Assembly: GCF_000006405.1 (NCBI RefSeq)
Contig: NW_003203299.1
Span: forward strand, 24,035 to 88,034
Source of the DNA: Perkinsus marinus ATCC 50983
Taxonomy: Eukaryota; Perkinsozoa; Perkinsida; Perkinsidae
Length of the DNA: 64,000 nt
Reading direction: 5' to 3'
Under the pieces are notes generated by a model. That model saw nothing but the letters and a program-made list of their open reading frames with translations. It did no database searches and was not told the DNA's origin. The position numbers and the translations under genes were made by a program. Below, in pieces: positions 45,289-55,556 of the stretch (positions are counted from its first letter, which is position 1; every line of letters starts with the position of its first letter).

Positions 45289-47398
45289 AGTTCCTTGATC
45301 CATGTGCTGTCGAAATGGAAGGCGATTGATCTGATCCAAATCCTGAGATCAGGACTTGCAAAATTCGGAAGTGTAATACTCAATGTGACGACTCATCTGA
45401 CAACTCGCAGGAAGTATGCCCCCAGAGGTTGTTAACTCAACCTTCACTGAACCTTCGAAAAACTAACTAATGAGATAAGAGCCTGAGCTTGAGTGAAAAT
45501 CCTCGAGCGACCAAGCGAAACCTCTATTATACGAAGCCGACAAGGTGCAGCGGCACTTGCTACTCAATGGTACTGTAACACTACCTCAGCAGATGACAAG
45601 GCAGAAAAGAGGTGAAAAAGAAAGGCACCCAGTCTAGCATGTGAGTGTCTCAGACTTGATACCCTTCTATACACCTAACCAGACCAATTTGATAATTCGA
45701 CTTACGACTACATAGAGTTCAATAGAGATGAATGAAATCACTACATCGTGGTGGAAAGTAGGATGTTCATTTACATGGTTGACGATTACGACAATAGACT
45801 CGGCCACAGCCGAAATTGACAACATACGTTAATCCGATCGCAAGCACAGCTAGGCCCACAGACATCCAACGATACGGATCAGGAACGCCAAGCATATCAA
45901 GATCGCGTCTACCGAGACTGAACATGATTCCGGTAGTGAAAACATACACCATTATATGGTACAGGCAAGCAAGGACCGCAACGACAAACATTATCACGAA
46001 CCGGTTCCTCATGATGTGGGTCATTCGCAGACACAATCCCAACACAAGTGGCGTTCTGCATGCTAATAGTATGATCGCCACCAAAGCGTCACGGACGAGC
46101 ACGTAAGCGGGTAGTCTATCAGAAGGCGTCCCATGACTCGAAGAGATGGAGAGGACGGCCGCAATATGTGGAGCAATCAGGCTGACGTATGGGAACACCA
46201 GGAGCGCGAGAGCTTGCGGGACTAGAATATGCTGCCGTGACCAATTTCGTAAGAACATCGTGCGAACATTTCTTTCGAATTCTTGCTCCGAACCGTACCA
46301 ACCTTCGACTATACCTGTTAACAGTTTCCGGTCGCTATCCCACGAACATTGTGCCGATGCAACGCAGAGAGACTTCAGTTGAGCAATGAGAGCGGACTGG
46401 GCAGGTATAAAATATAATAGGACAACCAGACACAGAGCAAAAGATACCAAAACTTCAATCGACAATTCGAAATACACCGTATACCATTGTCGAGGATCGT
46501 CCATGGGTAAAACTTCGCCAAATAATCTCACAATGAGGAGAATACCGATCTCGCAGATCGTTACGTAGACGAAAAATCTGAAGTGTGGAACAGATATCAG
46601 GCGAGTCGATCTGTCACTGTGGATACGTAGATAACAAGCCAGTTCGAAGACACACCAAAGTCTAGAAAAGTAGTTCGGGGTCCAGAGGATGAGGAGTTGC
46701 TTCGACTTTGTAAGGAACCTGTCCATGTTGTATATTCCCTGCTTCTTAGCACTAGCGTCTCCTTGGGGTATACAACATTTGTCGAGGAACACCATCTTCT
46801 TATTGCTTCGATTTGGCACAAGATATCCAAAAAAGATACCCAAGAACATTCCCATGATGGCCAAGGGTCTGTACAGCGAGACAGGCCAATATCTGACGAG
46901 ATGGTAAAAATAAACCCCAAATGACAATGCGATAACTGTGACTAGCATGATAATATAACCAATCTTGACATACACACAGTGATAAATGTAACGTGCTTCC
47001 AAAAGGGCTACCGGACCAAGAGTGGCTCAAGAACACATCCAACTCATCGACAGGCTTAGATAGACCAAAAGTCTCGTCCGAACCTTCCGCGCCTCGAAAC
47101 AAACTCCAGTTTCGACTGATTTTACGCATTTCAACACCTCTCAGCGTCGTGAACTCCGGACCGTAGGTTGATGTTGAATCGGCATGACAGCCCGCGTATT
47201 GCTTTATGCTATCCTTGGAATTCATAGAAAATACTCAACAGATAACACTACGAAAATCCAGCCTTGACAGTGTATACAATACACAGCAGATACAGTCTAA
47301 TAGGATCCCCACACCCGCAATTCATCTAACTGTGGCAAAGAAGCACTTGACGAACTGACTACGGCAATTATTAGTAATCAGTGATTACATTAACCCAA
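45289..47398 (+). repeat. Direct segmental duplication, copy 1
   Basis: This 2.1-kb block, including a TIR-like gene and both flanks, recurs in the same orientation at 55017-57083 with scattered substitutions and small indels. The two copies enclose the retrotransposon, LINE fragment and many hairpin scars. Confidence 0.85.
45767..47225 (-). pseudogene. TIR-like membrane protein gene, frameshifted copy
   Basis: Against the 470-codon copy at 55537-56949 this copy has several small indels between 46850 and 47002, including one-base losses in A runs (CCAAAAGGG versus CCAAAAAGGG; GGTAAAAATAA versus GGTAAAAAATAA). They split it into an N-terminal frame (47225-46800) and a C-terminal frame (47002-45767). 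The C-terminal frame keeps FLDKCCIPQ, the LLILW..YF.RLWCVFE box and all later membrane helices. Its C-terminus is longer and unscarred compared with copy 2. Probably inactive; assembly error in homopolymers is the alternative. Confidence 0.7.
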
Positions 47399-47962
47399 CT
47401 GCCTGTTCGTGCACGTATGCACGAATCTCGCTCGCCCATTACTCGCTGTGTGCCTCATTCACGGTGGCGCAAGTTGTAAATCTCGCTCGCCCTAAATTAA
47501 CTAGTCGAAACGTTGCTGGTCGTTACGGCTTTTTCGTGAAGCCTTCCAAGAGCCTTCATTGAGATCTTTGAGTGATCTGCGGGGACTATCTTCTAGTTAG
47601 TTGGGGAAGCCGCACATTTCCTACAACCACAGAGTTCGGGTGAGCGCAGCAGAAGGCCAGACCGAAACACCAGACTGCAAACCTGCGGCCCGTAAACCAG
47701 GAACCGGAGACTGTCTCGACGGAGGTCGTAGTCTACGACGTCCAGTTCCAGGGTAGGGCCGTAGGTATGTTGAGGTCTATGAGCCTGTACTGCGAGATGA
47801 CCACGAAAGCAAACTAAAAGCAAACTCGTGCATCATCTCCACCAACTGCACCTCACCCGAACTCGTTTTATCGCTCGAACACAACACGAAAACTTGGACG
47901 AGATTCTCGTCACGAGAAACCATGGAGGTGGCCAAACGTACCGGCAGCTATGAGTTAAAGAT
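47399..47962. other. Flank between TIR-like copy 1 and retrotransposon
   Basis: No gene is seen. The word AATCTCGCTCGCCC occurs twice (47425 and 47480) and again at 28163, so it may be a repeat terminus. Confidence 0.35.
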
Positions 47963-49208
47963 TCACTCTTTGATCATAGAGCATGATGCTAGTTTTGCTT
48001 TGTCCTCCGCACTGTCGTGCAGACTCTCGAGGACCGCCGCGGAACGCCATCTTCCCGCCCTCATGAAGGTCGGGGAGTCTGCTGGCCATGATCTGTGCAG
48101 GAGTTGGGCGCCAGTTCGCCGGAGGGTGTGAGTTCCATAGTCGTTCACAGTTTCGTGTCCGATGATGGGACCGAGCCTTTTACGCACCTGATCTAGGAAT
48201 CGATCATATCTAATCGAGAATACTCGCTCCTCGGGAGAGAATCTTGGGGGCTTGGTTGTTAGGACGGCGTGTACGGGACACAACTCACACGGATCACTCG
48301 TCACATCCTCTATCTGGAATGAACGAACAGCCTCGGCGGTACAGGCAATGTACGCCAACTGCCCAACTCCGCACTTATCAGTCTTCGATCGCCTGATTTT
48401 TATACTCGAGAGCGGGGTTGACGAAATGCCATCAACATTGGAGAAGGATAGATCACCCCAGCGGAGGTTCAGCAGCCCGCCAGCCCTCAGCAGAGCGAAG
48501 ATTCCCACCAACATAGCCCGCGAGAAGATGTCTTCACGTGGTAAGTTGTTGCGGAAAACCTTGAGCGACTCAGGCCTCGACACTGGACGCATCTTCCTCA
48601 CCGGTTGACCTCCCGAAGCCTTGCGCGCTGCTTTTAGAATGTGAGAAACCTGAAATTCTTCTCCTGGTGTTAACCAGAAACCAGCAGCTTTATTTCTCGA
48701 ACGAAGAGGCTCTGCGGCAGAGCTGATTCAAACGTAGTTATCGAGTTATCCGCATAGCTGCATGAAGTGAGAGCCCATACAAAAAGGGAGAGATCCGGTA
48801 TGCGAAGAGGAAATGCTTTGCCACCGACGGCTTCTTCAAAGAAGGTAACCGTAGAGTCGTAGAGCTGATTGGTGCTCGATTCGAGCAACCTCTGGTCTTG
48901 CTTCGAGCAGCTCGAAGCAAGAGTCTTGCTGCAAGACCAGAGGTTGCGAAGGTATCCGCGAGAGCCAGTGCCTCGTCGCGGTCGAACTGACCCAGGAAGG
49001 CTCGTACCATGGCGCGTTTGGACTTAGATGACGCCGGGCGACCGATGCTCTCTGGCGAAGTTGCGAGGGGAGGCGGGTTCGACGTCCTCACATGACCAGT
49101 GGAACTGAAGGGGGTAGTAGTGATCCGGCTAACCGAGGCCAGGGCTGGAGTGATCGACTTGGAACGCAACAGCAGAGACTGGTCTGAAACAGGGCGCACA
49201 TGCGGCAC
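47963..49208 (-). pseudogene. Tyrosine recombinase of retrotransposon, broken
   Basis: The C-terminal catalytic frame (48601-47963) shows the first catalytic Arg box (FALLRAGGLLNLRWGDL), a Lys region (RRSKTDK), and HTLRRTGAQLLHR (H-x-x-R). The position where the nucleophilic Tyr is expected, after GRWRSAAVLESL, reads Leu/His, so the enzyme looks dead. N-terminal parts are in other frames (49208-48950, 48888-48670), interrupted by a nested palindrome at 48885-48947. This enzyme replaces the integrase of LTR elements in DIRS/Ngaro-type retrotransposons. Confidence 0.7.
48885..48947. repeat. Nested palindromes inside the recombinase frame
   Basis: Outer arms GCAACCTCTGGTCTTGC and their complement; inside, three further hairpins with single central bases (A, G, T). 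The reading frame differs on the two sides, so the insertion broke the gene. Confidence 0.85.
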
Positions 49209-49335
49209 AATTCATGAGAGGGGGGGAGGGGGGAATCACTGCGTATTGGGGAAGGTGAGGATAGCTCTGCTTCGCTAAGCTGGATCAGGATCCGTTTGCA
49301 CATCTCCTGGGGCTACAATCTCAGATGTAAGAACG

Positions 49336-50991
49336 TCACTCAAACTTATCATGATGCGGCGCCAGTGAGGTGGGACGTCGTCGAGGACATTTTCGATATG
49401 TTGTCTGCCCGCCAGTTCTCGGATGAGGAGACATGAGCAAGGACCAGACGGTCAGTGAAGCGGCCAAACCAGTGTGCTGCACACTGTGTGCAACACCACG
49501 AAGGACAGCTGCAAGCGCTGGTTTCGGAGAGTACAACTTACTCAACATTCCGATGACACCTTTGTTATCACAGAATAGCCCTACCGTTCGGTAGAGATAT
49601 GGAACTGACCTGCCCGGATCGGCCGAAGATACCATCGAGGCCGCCAGATGCAGAGAGACTACAGAGGCAATAAGTTCCAAGAGAGCGATGTCCCTGTGCG
49701 ATGGCACACCATCATCGCCTTCAGCCAGCAGCTTGGCCCATTCGCATAGGGACTCCGAGTCAGCCTTCAGTTGGAACCATAACCCTCTATCGCCATCGGA
49801 TACCCAACCCCCCATGAACTTCGTGGACGCGTCCGACGCCAGTACCAGATGGGACCCAGCAGGATGGGGCAAGCCTATTGGCATGCGAGAACGCGGATGC
49901 TCGGCTATACCGAGCCAGAAGAGTACCGAACCGAGTGTCTCCGACGAGGGTCTCAGTTTGATCGAACGTAGGTGTTTCTTTTCAAATACGTTCAGAATGG
50001 CATACAGCGGCTGCAAGAAGCCCTTCAAATGCCTCATACCTTGGAAGGCAAATACTAGCTTCCCCAGCACCTTACTCAGCGAAGCAGGCGTCATATACCC
50101 CTTATTGGCGAAGGAGAGGAGGATGTCTCGAATCGAAGATCATATGTCGGGGTGAACCCCAACTTCCGCCTTACCCCCTGGCAACAACACCGCCTCATAG
50201 CCTATGAACTTCACGGCGCGAACGCCGAACTGGCACTTACGCCAGTTTATCTCGAAGTTCAGGCATCGCCAGACCAGTAGCGTCAGGATAGATCCGACTG
50301 TGTAGTAGGGCTGCGGTAGCGCCACTAGACCGTCGTCAACGAAGACGAAAGAGAGAAACTTGACGTGGCCGAGGATGAGCCTCAACAGCGAGGCCACTAT
50401 ATGGCTGATCGCCGCGCTGGTGCAGCACCACTGGAAAGGAGAGGTCCCCGCCTTGAAGGGCAATGCCAGGTTATCGTAAACCTCTTGATCAAGTCGAACC
50501 GATGTCCTAGCCCTGTCTACATTATTGAGAAACAAGTGACGATACGCTGAGGCGATGTCAAACTTCAGAAACACATAGTCATAGGGGCCCTTGGCCGTCC
50601 GATCCCGACCACACTGGCAGGAACTACTCGGTGAACATCCATAAAGCAGATCCGAGAGACCACTGCGGATTTCTTGGCCCCTCGGCAACGAACACGTCTC
50701 GGAGAGCTTGCACATACCGTTAAAGCCTGACCGAGAGTGGTCCTCTATCAACCTATAGTCGTGGTCGCCCTTGGGTATGAGGGCCATCTTCGCATAGAGC
50801 CGATGGGATGCATAGGCCGCCTGTGCAAGAGAGAGCCGCCTCATGCGACCTAAAGCAACCTCCTTACAGAGTATCGCCCGACAGACTTCAGGCTGAGCCT
50901 CAAAAATAGAAGTTTCGATAGGATCGCTTGAGGTTAAAGACCTCCATCGATTTATCGAGGTCCTTCTTCGACTTTGCCTTGAGGAACACAC
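49336..50991 (-). pseudogene. Reverse transcriptase and RNase H of tyrosine-recombinase retrotransposon
   Basis: RT part (50991-50140): LIPKGDHDYRLIEDHS, FLKFDIASAYRHL (motif A), LPFKAGTSPFQWC (motif B), SFVFVDDGL (motif C, FVDD), WRKCQF and VKFIGYE. RNase H part (50094-49336): LASDASTKFMGGW (Asp), LLELIASV (Glu), LFCDNKGVIGM (Asp). The two parts are in one frame, separated only by an in-frame TGA at 50140-50142. A frameshift near 50910 separates this frame from the upstream piece 51085-50900. No protease or DDE integrase is seen, consistent with a DIRS/Ngaro-like element. Confidence 0.8.
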
Positions 50992-51160
50992 CAGTCGGAG
51001 GAATCGGAGGATCCACTCTGAGATTCAGACCCTGATCGATCTCGACGAACAAGTGAGAATCGGGCTCGTTAGTGGCCATTGCCAAGGCTTCCCCAAGCTT
51101 TGCTCGAATGGGACTACCACAAGCCGATAGACCGTCAGAGCACTTTAGAGCGGCACAGAG

Positions 51161-51182
51161 TTTGGGATTCCCAAATTGGGAA
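51161..51182. repeat. 14-bp hairpin scar, target TTTGGGAA (exact)
   Basis: Reads TTTGGGA, then the reverse complement TTCCCAAA, then TTGGGAA. All 22 positions fit the rule. It lies in a retrotransposon frame and shifts it by 14. Confidence 0.95.
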
Positions 51183-52407
51183 CCAGCGATTCCACGGCTG
51201 ACTGGAAGGAATTCTCAAGCTCTTCAACCTGTTCAGGCGAAGACGAACCAGCAAGGTCTCGGAGACAACCTCTAGCTTCCATAGACGAAGCTTCCTCGAG
51301 TAAGATCTCAGCCACTCTCGAGGGACCAGGAGAGCACAAACCCGTAAGCGAACGCTGATGGCTTAGTGACACCCAGGCCTGTTCCATCCTGATATCCCAT
51401 ACGTGTCTCGTTCTTTTCAATGGCTTCGACTGCTCTCTGCTGCAGCCATGATACGTGTTCGATTGCCGCTGAGGCCCCAGGCCGTTTCCCGTGATCTGAA
51501 GACCACTCGCACTACTGGTGAACTCAACCGGCACATTCTCAAAACGAGAAACCGACGACACGCGTCTTACTATCATGCCGATCACACAGGAGGCCAACCC
51601 TCAGGAGTCGAAAGCTCAACCGGACTTACCAGAAGAGGCTTTCTCGTCCTCCTTGCCCGCGACTTTTCGCTGGGTCTCCCCGGAAGGCTTCGCTTCCGCC
51701 GTGGACTCACCAGACACCTTTCTAGGGCCACTCGAGTGACGAAAGCGGCAGTTGTTTCCAAAGCCACATTTACCGTCGCGAAAAGCGTAGCAGATGCCAA
51801 ACTTCGATCCCTGTTTATTCAAGAGGTTGTTGGAGCTGTCCCGAGGCGCCATTCTGGACCGATTGAAGGAGAACTCAGCTAGCAGGGTTGGGTAGGCATC
51901 GCCAACGAAGCAGTCACGCATTGAGCGGCTAGACGCCACCAAGGAAGCCACCGATCTTCGGTACTTATCGTAGTAGAGAACCAGTTCTTCAACCGGGAGT
52001 GCTCCGTTGAGTGACAGCAACCGCAGAAGATAAGACGCCACATCCAAAGCAGATAGATCGTCCGGATTGACAACAGCTGCAACGAGCAGGGCATACCTCA
52101 GGCCGCAGTGAACAAGCTCCTTGATAGAACCGATGTTCTTACTCTTGTTGAGTCCCGAAAAAAGGATTCTGACCTTTCTCGGCTTTGCTGACGTTGAAGT
52201 TGAAGAGCTTCTGGCCATTAGTTTTGGTGGAGGAATCCTTCGGCGGCAGGGCACAGAAGGAGAGATAATGAGTCATTATCAATAACCGTTGTCCTTGTCG
52301 CGAATTTGGGAGACAATCTCGTTAGAGACGTCGTGTAGAGCAGAGGGTGGTAAAGTGGTCTTGTAGCTAGCGGCCACGGCCGAGATGAGCTGAGGCACGT
52401 CGAGGGA

Positions 52408-52463
52408 GGAGACGGACTGCTTGAAGTTCAAGCAGTCCGTCTCCAGTTCAAGCCTTGAACTGG
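52408..52463. repeat. Extended double-hairpin scar, target GCTTGAAC
   Basis: First hairpin 52408-52444: 18-bp perfect arms around G at 52426. Second hairpin 52443-52463: 10-bp perfect arms around C at 52453. CTTGAA ends the first left arm and begins the last right arm; the centres are complements of the 8-mer ends. Confidence 0.95.
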
Positions 52464-52681
52464 GAGTCGATCGCCACTTTACGACGCTTCTTAACGAAGG
52501 CAGCGATATCAGCCCTCACCGCTGACATGGCTGCGCCTGCCGCGATCGATAGACCCTCACAGGCTCCGTCGAAGAAGATGGAAGACAAATTGCCGATGAG
52601 ACTTGTAGAGGTGAGACCATGGCGAAAGAGTGCCTCCAGGATCTCCTTCTCGACATCGGAGGACGGGCAAACCGAGTGCAC

Positions 52682-53778
52682 GATGGAGCGTACATCTTCG
52701 TTTACTTCACACTTGTTGGCGTTGTCTTCGGCGGGAAGGAATATTTACGTAAATAAGAGCAAATGCGTTGACACAATTCATTCTTGCAAGCCTCCGCGGG
52801 GATCATATTGCATTTGAGTGCTTCCTGCTTGCTGAATAATTCAGCAAACTGTTTGCTGCAAACAGGAAGTTTTCAAATAATTCACTAATTCAGCCTTAAT
52901 TAACTACTGCGAACTCTGCCGCGCATCGTGCTGGTCATTATATGCGAGTGAATTCATATACCGGCGACCGTCAACAGTAGCTCGTTCGATTATCGGGTAA
53001 TCATTCCCCCTTTATGCTGCATCGTGACGGGCCTCAAGATCATCGTATAATACGATTGGTATTCCATCCCTAGCTTAGATTTGGAGGCCGACTCCACTTG
53101 AAATCAATAGAGTCTATTGAATAGACTTCCTCTGAGAAGGCCTCGAAGTGGGAGCTTCCATTCAAACATTTACCGGAAAGAGTGGGCCATCCCGATTCGG
53201 GATTCCCGAATCCTACATTGTAGAATTCAGGATGGCTAAGTGTAGAATATACACTGAGCTAATCATCAGCTGACAAGGGCAAGGTCATTGCCATTCCATT
53301 TTGGATCAAAGTCCCTGACAGTCTCGCCTGGTCATGGTCCGCAATAGACCGCCCACCTAAGACTGCCAGTCATGCTGAGCTTCAGCAGCTGAAGATTCTG
53401 CAGTCTGTTCGATTTTGAATCAAAATGCTGCATTAAATGCAGCATTTCAAATGCAGTGCATTTCCTCGTTTCGGAGTCCGAATTTTGATAGTCCGAAATT
53501 CGGACTATCAAAATTTTTGATAGTCCGAAACGAGGAAATGTTGCAAGTTTAACTTACAACATGAAAGTTACAACTTGTTACTTCGCTAATTCAACGCTAA
53601 GGAATCTGGAACCTCGAACATTTTACATGGGCCTCGGGAAGCTTTTAACCGGGAAAGAACTGCCACAGGGGAAGTCCCCACTGATCTGGGCCGATCTGAA
53701 CGTACATTCACGGGGTACTCAGGTCATCGCTACTTCTTTGGAAGCTAAGTCGTCTCGCTTGTCCTGAAGTCCAATGAG
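52682..53778. other. Scar-dense intergenic stretch
   Basis: Hairpins at 52821-52869 (nested), 53105-53126 (target CAATAGAC, exact), 53189-53210 (target ATCCCGAA, exact), 53428-53463 (extended, target CTGCATTT) and 53457-53541 (nested, 17-bp arms around a single A). A plus-strand frame 53561-53767 (NLEPRTFYMGLGKLL) may be an upstream piece of the following LINE fragment. Confidence 0.7.
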
Positions 53779-54330
53779 GTGTCACTAGCATCCAAGGAGT
53801 CTAACATAAAACGTGTTGTCCTCGCTTCGGCACTATACGGTCTGGAGACTGCTCCCTACCATGAAAAGTCGTTGAGGCGTCTCGGCGGGCTCCCAAATCG
53901 CTGTAGGAGAATGTCCTTAGGACTGTCCCTCAGAGATAGGGTGCATGGAGAGCAACTTTGGGAAAGACTTCCTCTTGTTGATCCGAAACATGTTTGCTTC
54001 TCACAACGAAACCCGCTGATGGTCTTGTGGTGAGATCTTGTAGGCTCAAGCTTATTAAGAGACGTGGTAGGCTACGATCATCGTAGTACGATGTGGCAGA
54101 GCCAACCTGTTCAGGCCTTGCAAGTCACTCGTTGAAGCACTTGTGGTGGCTAGGGAGTTATATAAAACTCCTATCCCTACTGTGTCGAGAGCGCCGAAAA
54201 TATTTACTTGTTCACGTTGTGAGCGCTGTGGCAAGAAGTTGAGCTCTGCGTAGCAGAAGTGGCGTTTAAACGAGCCAAGCGGCAAGAATATGGGCGACAA
54301 GCCACACACTGAACTGAATGAGAACACAAT
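53779..54330 (+). pseudogene. Non-LTR retrotransposon (LINE) RT C-terminal fragment
   Basis: The frame 53779-54033 reads VLASALYGLETAPYHEKSLR then RLGGLPNRCRRMSLGLS, then LRDRVHGEQLWERLPL. This matches the region after the RT domain of many non-LTR elements (YG.E.W......LR.L....R..R...G...RDR....L..R). A Cys-rich word (TCSRCERCGKK) follows in another frame near 54206. Truncated at both ends. Confidence 0.6.
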
Positions 54331-55016
54331 AGCCTGAGCGGTGCGATAAGTCGCAAAAATTCAAGCTAGTCAAGCTATTGTGGATAATACTCAAGACCAA
54401 ATATATCAAGTGATATACATATTTTTTTTTCTTTGCTCGAGTAGAGGAGCACTATAATAACACCTAGGTGTTACTTATAGTGACTGAGCACTTGCCGGCT
54501 GAGGATCTTCGGAAGATCATCTTCCTCAACCGACAAGCACTGCGATGTATACCAACCCCCTCTACTCTTCAGCCACTCCCTACCATCTGTCTTGAAGTTA
54601 AGACTCTAATCTAATGCTTAATAATGACGTGGTGTTGAGTTCCAAAGTCTCCAAGACTAAACATTCTCCACTGCACGCTGCAAGGGAGTTTAAATATCCC
54701 TAGGCTAGCAATCTTGCTAAGCAACTGGAGGTGTACGACGCCGCGTCGTCGACGCGCACGCTGCGCGTCGCAGCCTCCATGATGGAGGCTCCAATCCCTG
54801 TGACAGGTGACCAGTAGGGGCTGGTTCCATCAGACGTTCTGCCTTTTGGGTCCGGCCTCTGGGGATTTGTAGTGGGTATGGACATGCAAGTCCCACAGTA
54901 TCCTCCTGGGGGCCACATCTCTTAAGGTTCTCCATAACTGGGTTCCCCCCACAGGCTGGTAAATGCGTCAAAAAAGTTCCCAAACTTCAAGTTTTCAAGC
55001 TGCATCATCGAAACTG
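54331..55016. other. Scarred region before TIR-like copy 2
   Basis: Hairpin scars at 54504-54525 (target GATCTTCC, exact), 54735-54756 (target ACGACGCG, exact) and 54774-54795 (two mismatches), plus an even palindrome AACACCTAGGTGTT at 54460. No gene is recognised. Confidence 0.6.
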
Positions 55017-55534
55017 CAGTTCCTCAATCCATATGCTGTCGAGATAGGAGGCGACTGATCTGATCCAAATCCTGAGATCAGGACTTGCAAAATTCGAAAA
55101 TAGAACACTCAATGTGACGACTCATCTGACAACTCGCAGGAAGTATGCCCCCAGAGGTTGTTAACTCAACCTTCACTGAACCTTCGAAACTCTTACTAAT
55201 GGGATGAGAGCCTGAGCTCGGATGAAAATCCTCGCGCGACCAAGCCGACAAGGTGCAGCGGCACTTGCTACTCAATGGTACTGTAACACTACCTCAGCAG
55301 ATGACAAGGCAGAAAAGAGGTGAAAAAGATAGACACCCGGCCTAGCATGTGAGTGTCTCAGAATTGATACCCTTCCATACACCTAACCAGACCAATTTGA
55401 TGATTTGACTTACGACTACATAGAGTTCGATAGAGATGAATGAAATCACTACATCGTGATGGAGAATAGGATGTTCATTTACGTGCTTGAGGATGACAAC
55501 AATAGACTCGGCCACAGCCGAAATGGGAAACATA

Positions 55535-55556
55535 CGTTAACAATTAACGGTTAACC
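55535..55556. repeat. Hairpin scar present only in one of two gene copies
   Basis: CGTTAAC, AATTAACG, GTTAACC fits the rule for target CGTTAACC with two mismatches. Copy 1 reads ACATACGTTAATCCGATCGC, without the 14 extra bases, so the empty site is known. Confidence 0.85.

Larger units (their letters stand above)
51145..52681 (-). pseudogene. Gag-like region of the retrotransposon, scarred
   Basis: Three minus-strand frames (52681-52448, 52254-51616, 51597-51145). The middle one ends in a CCCH zinc finger (C-x7-C-x5-C-x3-H: CYAFRDGKCGFGNNCRFRH) followed by a Ser/Lys-rich tail, as in nucleic-acid-binding Gag proteins. The hairpin scar at 52408-52463 creates a stop in the first frame; the scar at 51161-51182 shifts the last. 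Subtracting the scars gives longer continuous frames that run on toward the RT. Confidence 0.65.

Noticed and set aside
48709-48723. Hairpin GCTCTGC-G-GCAGAGC in the recombinase frame
   Set aside because: The reading frame runs through it unbroken and there is no flanking six-base duplication, so it is probably chance rather than a scar.
49688-50155. 155-codon plus-strand frame opposite the RNase H region
   Set aside because: Antisense shadow of the RNase H frame; Ser/Pro-rich with no domain.
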